Part shown: in pieces, positions 15,801-22,985 of the stretch
Numbering within the stretch: the first letter of the stretch is position 1
How the letters are laid out: every line of letters starts with the position of its first letter
Assembly (NCBI RefSeq): GCF_017312725.1
Contig: NZ_BOPO01000002.1
Coordinates: forward strand, 1 to 64,000
Reading direction: 5' to 3'
Length of the DNA: 64,000 nucleotides
From: Actinocatenispora comari
GTDB taxonomy: Bacteria > Actinomycetota > Actinomycetes > Mycobacteriales > Micromonosporaceae
The notes under the pieces: model-generated
What the model was told of the DNA's origin: nothing
The model's database searches: none
The model's input: the letters and a program-made list of their open reading frames with translations, nothing else
Translations under genes and position numbers: made by a program

Positions 15801-18339
15801 GCCGCCCCGGCGTGCCGAACCCGGGCAGTTCGACGCCGGCCGCCCAGAGCCGGCCGGCCGCCGCGTAGAGGGTGGCGAGGTCGCCCTGCCGGGCGTCCGG
15901 GCCGGGCAGGCTCGGGACCGGCAGCCGGGCCTCGCGCGGGGTCTGCATCCGGGCCAGCCCGACCAGCTGGCTGCCCGGCCCGCACTCGACCGCGAGCCAG
16001 TCGCCGTCGGCCCGCAGCCGGGCCACGCAGTCGCCGAACCGGACCGGCTCGCGCAGGTGCGCCGCCCAGTACGCCGGGTCGGTGGCCTGCTCGGCGGTGA
16101 TCCAGTCGCCGGTGCGGTTGGACAGGTACCGGCGCTGCGGCGCGTGCCGTTCGACCGCGGCCACCAGCTCGGTGAACTCGGCCAGTACCGGCTCCATCGA
16201 GGCGGAGTGGAACGCGTGCGAGGTGCGCAGCCGCCGGCGGCCGATGCCCTGCCCGGTCAGCGACTCGGCGTAGGCGTCGATCAGCTCGGTCGGCCCGGAC
16301 ACCACGCAGGTGCGCGGCCCGTTCACCGCGGCGATGTCCAGCCCCGCCGGCAGCGCCGCGGCCACCTCGTCGGCGGACAGCTGCACGGCGAGCATCGAAC
16401 CCGGCGACACCGACTGCATCAGCCGGCCGCGGGCGGCGACCAGCCGCAGCGCGTCGGCCGGCGCGAACACGCCGGCCAGGGTCGCCGCCACGTACTCGCC
16501 GATGGAGTGGCCGATCATCGCCGCGGGCGTGACACCCCAGGACTCCCAGAGCCTCGCCAGCGCGTACTCGACGGTGAACAGCGCCGGCTGCGCGTGCCGG
16601 GTCTGCTGCAGCGTCTCGGCGTCGGCGGCGAGCGGGTCGGCGCCCAGTACCGCGGCGCACTCGGCCACCGCGGCGGCGAACACCGGCTCGGTGGCGCGCA
16701 GCTGCGCGGCCATTCCGGCGTACTGCGCGCCCTGGCCGGAGAACAGGAACGCCACCTGCGGCGCAGACTTGCCGACGTGATCGGTGTGCCGCTTGCGATC
16801 GGCCAGCGCCCGCACCGCGCCGGCGGCGTCCTCGGCGACCACAACGGTGCGGTACGGGTGCGGTTCGCGGCCGACCCGCAGCGTGTACGCGACGTCGGCC
16901 AGCGGCGTGTCCGGCGCCTCGGTCAGCCGGCTGGACAGCTGGTCGACCACGGTCGCCAGCGCCGCCTCCGACCGGGCCGACAGCTGGATCAGCTCGACCC
17001 GCTCCGGCGCCGCTGGCCTCGGGTCGGCCTGCGCAGGCGCCTCCTCCAGCACCACGTGCGCGTTGGTACCGCCGATGCCGAACGAGCTGACCCCGGCGCG
17101 GCGCGGCCCGTCGCCGGGCTGCCAGCCGGACAGCACCGCGTTGACGTAGAACGGGCTGGTCGCGAAGTCGATCGCCGGGTTCGGCGTCTCGTAGTTGATG
17201 CTCGCCGGGATCAGCTTGTGCTGCAACGCAAGTACCGTCTTGATCACCGCGGCGACCCCGGCGCCCTGGGACAGGTGGCCGATGTTCGACTTGACCGAGC
17301 CCAGGGCGCACCAGCCGGTGTCGTCGGCCTGCGCGCCGTACGCGGCGGACAGCGCCGCCACCTCGATCGGATCACCGAGCGCGGTCGCGGTGCCGTGTGC
17401 CTCCACATAGGACACGGTGCGCGGGTCGATGTCGGCCATCGCGAGCGCCTGCGCGACCACGTCGGTCTGCCCATCGACGCTGGGCGCCGAGAAACCGACC
17501 TTGGCCGCGCCGTCGTTGTTGATCGCGTTGCCCAGGATCACCGCACGCACGTCGTCGCCGTCGGCCAGCGCGTCGGACAGCCGCTTGAGCACGATCACCC
17601 CGCCGCCGCTGCCCCACAGGGTGCCGGCGCCGCGGGCGTCGAACGGCCGGCAGTGCCCGTCCGGCGCGGTGATCCCGCCGTCCTGCGCGATGTAGCCGCC
17701 GCCGTGCGGCAGCTCGATGCACACCCCGCCGGCCAGCGCCATGTCGCACTCGCCGTTACGCAGCGCCTCGCACGCCAGATGGATCGCCACCATCGAGGTG
17801 GAGCAGGCGGTGTGCAGGGTGAAGCTCGGCCCGCGCAGGTTCAGCTTGTACGAGACCAGGGTGGCGACGTAGTCGGGGTTGTTGCCGATGTTGACGGCGA
17901 GGTTGCCGGCCGAGTCGGCCAACCGCGGGTTGGCCCGGACGTTCTTCCACAGGTAGTCGGTGGCACCGGTACCGGCGTAGACGCCGACCAGCCCGTCGTA
18001 GCGCGCCGGGTCGTACCCGGCGTCCTGCAGCGCGGTGTGCGACAGCTCCAGGAACAGCCGGTGCTGCGGGTCGGCGACGTCCGCCTCGCGGCGGCTCATC
18101 CCGAACAGGCCGGGATCGAAGTACTCGATGTCGTCGATCACCGGCGCGGCGGCGACGAAGTCGGGATGGTCGACCATCTCGACCGGCAGCCCCAGTTTCA
18201 GCTGCTCGTCCCGGTTGGAGAACCGGATCGACTCGACGCCGTCGACCAGGTTCGACCAGAACTGGCCGGCGTCCCGGGCACCCGGCACCCGGCAGGCCAG
18301 GCCCACCAGCGCGATGCGTTCGACGTTGTCATCGGTCAT
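12838..18339 (-). CDS. Type I polyketide synthase module KS-AT-KR-DH-ACP
   Basis: The protein has 1833 residues. KS: TACSTSM with Cys179, EAHGTAT and NIGHLSQGAG, so it is fully catalytic. AT: GHSIGEY with Ser612 and HAFH, the malonyl-CoA signature. KR: GGTGGIGG near 1098, then CGSVTG and DYAAANAY as Ser/Tyr of the active site. DH: HRIAGVPVLP near 1390 (HxxxGxxxxP) and HPALLDEA as the second half. Carrier protein: LGGNSL with Ser1775. Predicted chemistry is one malonyl extension, ketoreduction and dehydration to an alpha,beta-unsaturated acyl unit. The DH lies after the KR instead of before it, an unusual order for cis-AT synthases. A 21-bp DNA repeat makes the KR-DH linker. The start overlaps the upstream KS gene by 11 bp and the end overlaps the TE-LanB gene by ATGA. 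Confidence 0.93.
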   Translation of the reverse strand: MTDDNVERIALVGLACRVPGARDAGQFWSNLVDGVESIRFSNRDEQLKLGLPVEMVDHPDFVAAAPVIDDIEYFDPGLFGMSRREADVADPQHRLFLELSHTALQDAGYDPARYDGLVGVYAGTGATDYLWKNVRANPRLADSAGNLAVNIGNNPDYVATLVSYKLNLRGPSFTLHTACSTSMVAIHLACEALRNGECDMALAGGVCIELPHGGGYIAQDGGITAPDGHCRPFDARGAGTLWGSGGGVIVLKRLSDALADGDDVRAVILGNAINNDGAAKVGFSAPSVDGQTDVVAQALAMADIDPRTVSYVEAHGTATALGDPIEVAALSAAYGAQADDTGWCALGSVKSNIGHLSQGAGVAAVIKTVLALQHKLIPASINYETPNPAIDFATSPFYVNAVLSGWQPGDGPRRAGVSSFGIGGTNAHVVLEEAPAQADPRPAAPERVELIQLSARSEAALATVVDQLSSRLTEAPDTPLADVAYTLRVGREPHPYRTVVVAEDAAGAVRALADRKRHTDHVGKSAPQVAFLFSGQGAQYAGMAAQLRATEPVFAAAVAECAAVLGADPLAADAETLQQTRHAQPALFTVEYALARLWESWGVTPAAMIGHSIGEYVAATLAGVFAPADALRLVAARGRLMQSVSPGSMLAVQLSADEVAAALPAGLDIAAVNGPRTCVVSGPTELIDAYAESLTGQGIGRRRLRTSHAFHSASMEPVLAEFTELVAAVERHAPQRRYLSNRTGDWITAEQATDPAYWAAHLREPVRFGDCVARLRADGDWLAVECGPGSQLVGLARMQTPREARLPVPSLPGPDARQGDLATLYAAAGRLWAAGVELPGFGTPGRRIPLPTYPYERSYHWVDPAPSAAPAPVPPAPVDRGMAQWCSVPVWRQLPPAVDAPAAPRCLLLAAGESGDALAGALGPDTVRAPVLDPADRAGLAALLAELAAGSGVPQRIVHAWTLSPDAGVDEAVHSVVALGQALAEAALPGPVHLDVVTAGTRAVLGDDVTDPLAAGTAAAAWSLPTELPGVVTVRHVDAAHPSDVAAIAAELRVPPSGEYAQTVALRRGRRWAPEFEPVPLPARTDQLPDGGVYLITGGTGGIGGTVAADLARRCRARIVLLARTPLPPREQWPALAGGTDRVGRTIAAIERIEAAGGQVLPVAADVTDVAALRAVRERILDQYGRLDGIVHAAGVPGGGLIAMKTREAVDAVLAPKIAGTRALAEVFGADELSFVALCGSVTGVVGGLGQVDYAAANAYLDAVAQHGGGFGCPVLSVDWGAWSEVGMAVETARPAALGGPGTAATEAGTAATGAGTAATGAGTAATGAGTGARATEGGSGIAASGGGSAAAGSGGAAVTVTHPVLTERVDDGTSRVVRGRFGPGSHWVLGEHRIAGVPVLPGTGHLELARAAFAAAVPAPDEQAVVELRDVAFVAPLAVPDGTDTTVTVRLTPGDDGYDVQIVTGATTHVRGTAAWVRFAAPAPVALPPLRERLGAGTEVTSHRSRSGLVEFGGRWQNLRTTHRGPGEVLARLVAPAEVAAELADWPLHPALLDEATSLLDVDGGSFLPLGYGRITVHAPLPPRLWAHLVGQPGDEITTADIQLVDDDGRVLVDIADFMLRRVDPTAMATAVRATPTASAAPTASPAPTAAPAVGASAGGVVADVAGPGGTGGGGSAGGIAPADGAEVLWRLLAGGLGPQVAVSVRPMDEQFVAAAATIETLTGPVADDAAEALGDGAAPGTELEAQLAGIWADVLGVPVVGRDDDFFDLGGNSLVAVQLIGKVRTATGVKLPMRSLFETTTVAGMAELVEQRRDTAAAAPAPAIPRLARPR
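14350..14433. repeat. 21-bp tandem repeat inside the PKS gene, four copies
   Basis: Four copies of a 21-bp unit beginning GCCGGCTCCGGTTGCCGCGG lie at 14350, 14371, 14392 and 14413. Read on the coding strand they give a seven-residue Thr-Ala-Ala-Thr-Gly-Ala-Gly repeat in the linker between KR and DH. The unit keeps frame, so copy number changes only alter linker length. Confidence 0.9.
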
Positions 18340-19768
18340 CGTCGACCTCCGATCTCGGCTCGGTCCCCGTTGCCGCTCGATCCCGTTGCGTGTCGTCCCC
18401 GGCGGCGGTTCGATCCCGCTGCCGCCGTACCGGTTCGATCCAGTGCCGCTGGCGGTGGAACTGCTGTGGCGGCAGCGGCGCGCGGCGCGGCGTGCCGGCC
18501 GGTGCCGGCTCGCCCAGCACCACGTGTGCGGTGGTGCCGCCCAGCCCGATCGCGCTGACCCCGGCGTACCGCGGGCCGGGCGTCGGCCACTCCCGGGTGT
18601 CGGCGGCGATCTCGAACCGGCCGGCGGACAGGTCGACGTCCGGGTGCGGCGCGTCGAAGTGCAGGCTCGCCGGCACGACCCCGTCGCGTACCGCCAGCGC
18701 GGCCTTGATCAGCCCGGCCACGCCGGCGGCCGCGTCCAGGTTGCCGATGCTCGGCTTGACCGAGCCGAGCAGGCAGGTCCGCGCTGCGCCGGCGAACACC
18801 GAGCCGAGCGCCCGAACCTCGATCGCGTCGCCCAGCGGGGTGCCGCTGCCGTGCGCCTCGACGTACCCGATGTCCGCCGGCAACAGGTCCGCGGTGGCCA
18901 GCGCCTCGGCGACCGCGTCGGCCAGCCCGGCCACCCCCGGTACCGCGAAGCCGCCGCGGCGCGCGCCGTCGTTGCTGACCGCCCAGCCGCGCAGCACCGC
19001 GTACACCCGGTCGTCGGTGACGTCCTCGCAGCGCTTGAGGACCACGCCGGCGGCGCCGCTGGCGTACCGGGTGCCCTGCGCCTTGGCGTCGAACGCGCGG
19101 ATCGTGCCGTCCGGCGACAGCCCGGCGCGGGCCAGGTAGCCCGACGGCGTGGTCGCCGCCACCGACGATCCGCCCGCGATCGCCAGATCGCACCGGAAGT
19201 CGAGCAGGCTCTGCGCCGCCAGGCAGACCGCGACCAGCGACGACGCGCACGCCGCCTGCGTCGCCACGGCCGGCCCGGTCAACCCCAGCTTGTACGCGGT
19301 GCGCAGCGGCAGGTAGTCCGGCGCGTGGCCGGGCGGCATCGGCTCGTCCGCCGCGCCCAGCAGCTCCGGCCGGTACAGGTGCCGCAGGAAGTACCGGTTG
19401 ACCGAGGTGCCGGTGAACACCCCGACCGGCCCGTCGAGCCGCCCCGGCTGCTCGCCGGCGTCCTGCAGCGCGTGCCAGGCCACCTCCAGGAACAGCCGGT
19501 GCTGCGGGTCGATCTCCGCCGCCTCGGCCGGGGTGTAGCCGAAGAACTCGGCGTCGAAGTCCTCGATGCCGGGCAGGTAACCGCCGGCCGGCACGTACCG
19601 CGGGTCGGCCAGCAGGTCGTCGCCGACCCCGGCGGCGCGCAGCTCGGCGGCGGAGTACCGGTGCATGGTGTCGATGCCGGCGCACAGGTTGTCCCAGTAC
19701 GCCGCGACGTCGGCGGCGCCGGGCAGCCGGGCCGCCATGCCGACGATCGCGATCCCGTCGTCGCTCAT
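18329..19768 (-). CDS. Stand-alone ketosynthase of non-elongating (KS0) type
   Basis: The protein has 479 residues with a single modular-type KS domain and a short basic tail, and no AT, ACP or docking domain. The acylation site AACASSL (Cys174) and the first histidine motif EAHGSGT are present. The second histidine motif, normally NIGHLEAAAG, reads SIGNLDAAAG with Asn343 in place of His. Loss of this histidine abolishes malonyl decarboxylation and marks non-elongating KS0 domains in trans-AT synthases, which only transfer acyl chains. A separate gene for such a domain suggests a transacylase passing the chain between the A-PCP protein and the PKS module, or a non-standard C-N or C-O bond former. 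The start at 19768 follows AAGGAG by 8 nt. Confidence 0.88.
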   Translation of the reverse strand: MSDDGIAIVGMAARLPGAADVAAYWDNLCAGIDTMHRYSAAELRAAGVGDDLLADPRYVPAGGYLPGIEDFDAEFFGYTPAEAAEIDPQHRLFLEVAWHALQDAGEQPGRLDGPVGVFTGTSVNRYFLRHLYRPELLGAADEPMPPGHAPDYLPLRTAYKLGLTGPAVATQAACASSLVAVCLAAQSLLDFRCDLAIAGGSSVAATTPSGYLARAGLSPDGTIRAFDAKAQGTRYASGAAGVVLKRCEDVTDDRVYAVLRGWAVSNDGARRGGFAVPGVAGLADAVAEALATADLLPADIGYVEAHGSGTPLGDAIEVRALGSVFAGAARTCLLGSVKPSIGNLDAAAGVAGLIKAALAVRDGVVPASLHFDAPHPDVDLSAGRFEIAADTREWPTPGPRYAGVSAIGLGGTTAHVVLGEPAPAGTPRRAPLPPQQFHRQRHWIEPVRRQRDRTAAGDDTQRDRAATGTEPRSEVDDDR

Positions 19769-19902
19769 CGGCCACGCTCCTTCGCCGGAGGCCCGACGAG
19801 GCAGGACACGCCGTGCCCCTGGTTCGCTCGTCGACGCTCACGCCTACTGCGGCAGACGCACGACGGGGCTCGGCGCGTGGCAACCACGGTCCGCTCGTTC
19901 AT
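19765..19902 (-). CDS. Candidate 45-residue ORF tiled by ATGA overlaps
   Basis: The ATG overlaps the stop of the A-PCP gene (ATGA) and the TGA overlaps the ATG of the ketosynthase gene (ATGA), so the 130-bp junction is filled exactly. The peptide begins MNERTVVATRRAPSCVCRSR and is Arg-rich with three cysteines. GGAG lies 6 nt before the start. It might be a ribosomal peptide substrate for the LanB-like domain, or merely an open leader segment giving translational coupling; the 3' end contains the AAGGAG of the next gene. No homologue is recognised. Confidence 0.3.
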   Translation of the reverse strand: MNERTVVATRRAPSCVCRSRRERRRANQGHGVSCLVGPPAKERGR

Positions 19903-22900
19903 CGGGCGCTCCGCCGGGCGGCCCGGCGGGCCATCCGCGTCGCGAGCCGGTCCGCGCCGACGCTCGTGGCCACCCCGCCCCGTCGCGCCATCTCGACATC
20001 CACCGTCGGTGGTTCGGTGGCGGCGTCGTCCACTATGGACGACGCCGACGCGTCCGCGGTGGCCGCCCGGGCCGCCGGTATGCGCACGTCGTCCACAGTG
20101 GACAGAACTGCGGCGTCGCCACGAACCTCGGCGCAGCGAGCGGCGAGTGCCGTCACGGTCGGGTACTCGAACAGGTCGAGCAGCGGCAGCCGCACCCCGA
20201 GGTCGCGTTCCAGCCGGCGCTGCACCCCGGCCAGCGCCAGCGAGTGCCCGCCCAGGTCGAAGAAGTTGCGGTCCGGTTCCACCGACGGCACGCCCAGCTC
20301 CGCGCACCACGCGGCGGCCACCGTACGTACCAGCGGATCGTCCGGCAGCTCCGCCGCCACGGTGGCGACCGGCGCCGCGGGCAGCGCGGCGACGTCCACC
20401 TTGCCGGTCGGCGTGGTCGGCAACTCGTCGAGCACCACCACCGCCCGTGGCACCAGGTAGTGCGGCAGCCGCTGCGACAGCCCGGCGAGCAGCTGGTCCG
20501 GGTCGAGCCCGCCCGCACCGGCCGCGTAGCAGACCAGCTCCCGCTCCGCCGGCAACCCGCCGGCGGTGAGCCGCTCGCGAGCCACCGCGACGGCCTGGCG
20601 GACGCCGGGCAGCTCGGCCAGTACCGCCTCGATCTCGCCGAGTTCCACCCGATAGCCGCGGATCTTCACCTGCCGGTCCACCCGGCCCAGGTGCACCAGC
20701 CGGCCGTCGGACAGCCGCCGGGCCAGATCGCCGGTGCGGTAGGTGCGGACCTCGCCGACGGCCGGGAACGGTCGACCGACGTACCCGAGCGCGAGATGCC
20801 GGCTGCGCACCACGATCTCACCGACCAGCGCGGCCGGCGCACCCTCGGGCGTGCACAGCGTCACGTCGATGCCGGGCAGCGGGTGCCCCACCGGCACCAC
20901 CCCGCCGACCGGCGGCGCGGTCAGGTGGTCCTGCGCGATGAAGCTGATCTCGGTGGCCCCGTAGCCGTTGACGAACACGCCGTCCGGCGCGAAGTGCCGC
21001 CAGTAGGCGACCGCGTCGGCGGCGTGCACCGCCTCACCGCCCAGCAGTACCACCCGGATCGCCGGCAGCCGCCCGCCCTCCAGCGCCGCGACCAGGTGCC
21101 GGTACACCGTCGGCGTCGAGTGGTAGACGCTGACCTTCCGGTCCCGCAACGCTTCCACCAGGTGCAGCAACCCGTGGCGGCGGATGTCCACCGGCACCGC
21201 CGCCGCCCCGGACAGCAGCGCCGAGAACAGGTCGGTGATCGCCATGTCGAAGCTGAACGAGCTGAGCACCGAGACCCGGTCGGCCGGATCGATGCGGGAG
21301 TTGTCGATGTGGTTGCCGGCGGCGAACAGCACGTTGCGGTGGCTCTGCACCACGCCCTTGGGCAGCCCGGTCGACCCGGACGTGTACAGCACGTACGCCT
21401 CGGCGTCCAGGTCGGTGTCGGGCACCGGCAACGGCGCCGCGGGCAACCCGGACACGTCGACCACCCGGACCGCGGGTCGGAGAGTGCCCGGCGCCGGCTG
21501 CCCGCCCGCCGCCTCGGCGACCAGCTCCGCAGCGAGGCCGCGGGTACCGGCGTCGACCAGCACGGTGTGCACGCCGGAGTCGCGCAGCAGGTGCGCCAGC
21601 CGCGCCCGCGGGTAGGACGGGTCGGCCGGCACGTACGCGGCGCCGGCGGCGAGCGTGCCGAGGATCGCCGCGACCGTACCGGCGCCGTGGTCGAGCAGCA
21701 CCGCGACCCGACCACCGACCGGCGCCCCCGCTCCGAGCGCGACCCGGCCAGCAACCGCCCCGCCGGCGATCGAAGCTTGGCCGGCGACCGCCGCCCCGCC
21801 GGCGATCGGAGCCCGAGCGGGGGCCGCCCCGCCGGCCGCGATGGCCTGCGCGACGCCGCCCGCCGCGGCCGCCAGCTCGGCGTAGCTGAGGGTGCCGTCG
21901 TCGGCCAGTACGGCGGGGCGATCGGGCTGCGCGGCGACCAGCTCGGCGAACCTGCCGAGCACCGTGCCGGTGCGCTGCGCGGGGCGCCATGCGGCCGAGG
22001 GCCGGTGCCGGTCACCGAGCTCCGGCGGCTGCCGGCGCTCGATCGTCATCCGGTCGGGTAGCTCGCCGGTGTCCAGCGTGGTGGCGAGGTCGGCGGCCAG
22101 GCACTCGGCGAGCGCGTCGTCGACCACCTGCCGGTCGTGGCCCAGCCAGACCCGGTTCCCGGTGGCCACCACGACCAGGTCGCACGGGTACCAGCCGGCG
22201 GCCAGGACCAGTTCGGCCACGTCGTCGGTGCACCCCGGCAGCACCGCGTCGCCGGTCACCAGCCAGATCGACGCCGCCGCCGGCGCCTCCCGGTACGGCA
22301 CGCCCGCCCCCGGCCCGATCGCCCCGGCCGTACCGGCATCACCCGTACCGGCGTCACCCGTACCGGCGTCACCCGTACCGGCGTCACCCGTACCGGCATC
22401 GCCCGGCTCGACGGCACCGGCATCGACGGCACCGCTCGGATCGGCCGCGGCGGGTTCGTCGGCACCGGTCAGGATCAGCCGCAGCCCGGACTCGCCGGCG
22501 ACCGCGCGGGCGATCGGAAACCCGACGGTACCGGTGTAGCGGGTCAGCACCGCCCGCAGCGCGTGCTGCACCTGGTGCGCCGAGCCGGCGCGATCGGCGC
22601 GCACCGCACACCAGCCGTCCACGCCGCACCGTGACTCGACCACCCGCCCCGGCGCCAGTTCCGGCGTCACCCAGTCGTGCCGCACCGCCGGCACCGGCGG
22701 CTCGGGCCCGGCCGAGATCGCGGGCGGGCGTGGCCGGCCGAGGAGTTCCGACCAGGCCTCGGCGAGCGACCGGTGGTCGAACCCGCCGTCGGGATCGACG
22801 TCGAGCTGCTCCGCGCCGGGGCCGGCCTGCCAGGCGGGATGCGCGTCGCTCCACGAGATCCGCCATCCGGGGTGCGTCTCGTGCCAGGCCGGCAACCGCG

Positions 22901-22985
22901 GTGTCACCGTCGCCGGTTCGACGATCGCGGTGCGCCGCAACGTATCCGGCGGTACCGACGGGTAGCGGGAGCCGATCGTGGTCAC
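19899..22985 (-). CDS. NRPS A-PCP protein with degenerate condensation-like N-terminus
   Basis: The protein has 1028 residues. Residues 1-345 have no clear domain. The end of this part (LAAGWYPCDLVVVATGNRVW) resembles the C-terminal strand-helix part of condensation domains, but no HHxxxDG is present, so it is probably non-catalytic. The A domain (about 345-850) has YTSGSTGLPKG near 530, NGYGATEISF instead of the usual YGPTE, YRTGDL and GKVDVAAL. The PCP has LGGHSL with Ser915, followed by a long Ala/Arg tail. By-eye specificity positions read D-M-T-H-L-G-G-F-I-K, which I cannot assign. The neighbouring panD makes beta-alanine a candidate substrate, though the code lacks features of known beta-alanine domains. 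The GTG start overlaps the upstream gene (GTGA). Confidence 0.88.
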   Translation of the reverse strand: MTTIGSRYPSVPPDTLRRTAIVEPATVTPRLPAWHETHPGWRISWSDAHPAWQAGPGAEQLDVDPDGGFDHRSLAEAWSELLGRPRPPAISAGPEPPVPAVRHDWVTPELAPGRVVESRCGVDGWCAVRADRAGSAHQVQHALRAVLTRYTGTVGFPIARAVAGESGLRLILTGADEPAAADPSGAVDAGAVEPGDAGTGDAGTGDAGTGDAGTGDAGTAGAIGPGAGVPYREAPAAASIWLVTGDAVLPGCTDDVAELVLAAGWYPCDLVVVATGNRVWLGHDRQVVDDALAECLAADLATTLDTGELPDRMTIERRQPPELGDRHRPSAAWRPAQRTGTVLGRFAELVAAQPDRPAVLADDGTLSYAELAAAAGGVAQAIAAGGAAPARAPIAGGAAVAGQASIAGGAVAGRVALGAGAPVGGRVAVLLDHGAGTVAAILGTLAAGAAYVPADPSYPRARLAHLLRDSGVHTVLVDAGTRGLAAELVAEAAGGQPAPGTLRPAVRVVDVSGLPAAPLPVPDTDLDAEAYVLYTSGSTGLPKGVVQSHRNVLFAAGNHIDNSRIDPADRVSVLSSFSFDMAITDLFSALLSGAAAVPVDIRRHGLLHLVEALRDRKVSVYHSTPTVYRHLVAALEGGRLPAIRVVLLGGEAVHAADAVAYWRHFAPDGVFVNGYGATEISFIAQDHLTAPPVGGVVPVGHPLPGIDVTLCTPEGAPAALVGEIVVRSRHLALGYVGRPFPAVGEVRTYRTGDLARRLSDGRLVHLGRVDRQVKIRGYRVELGEIEAVLAELPGVRQAVAVARERLTAGGLPAERELVCYAAGAGGLDPDQLLAGLSQRLPHYLVPRAVVVLDELPTTPTGKVDVAALPAAPVATVAAELPDDPLVRTVAAAWCAELGVPSVEPDRNFFDLGGHSLALAGVQRRLERDLGVRLPLLDLFEYPTVTALAARCAEVRGDAAVLSTVDDVRIPAARAATADASASSIVDDAATEPPTVDVEMARRGGVATSVGADRLATRMARRAARRSAR
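22331..22405. repeat. 15-bp tandem repeat in the A-PCP gene, five copies
   Basis: Five copies of TACCGGCGTCACCCG (first and last slightly changed) encode a Gly-Asp-Ala-Gly-Thr repeat on the minus strand. The repeat sits in the unrecognised N-terminal part, where it acts as a flexible insert. Its presence inside the condensation-like remnant supports the view that this part is no longer a constrained enzyme. Confidence 0.9.

Noticed and set aside
9632-17311. A single 2559-residue minus-strand frame spanning the PKS gene and the TE-LanB gene
   Set aside because: Upstream of 12841 this frame is out of register with the PKS domains and gives Arg/Ala-rich shadow sequence; the real protein starts at the ATG at 12841 that overlaps the PKS stop.
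6334-18558. Very long plus-strand open frames opposite the NRPS/PKS genes
   Set aside because: They mirror high-G+C codon bias, have no domain motifs, and lie antisense to clearly recognisable enzymes.
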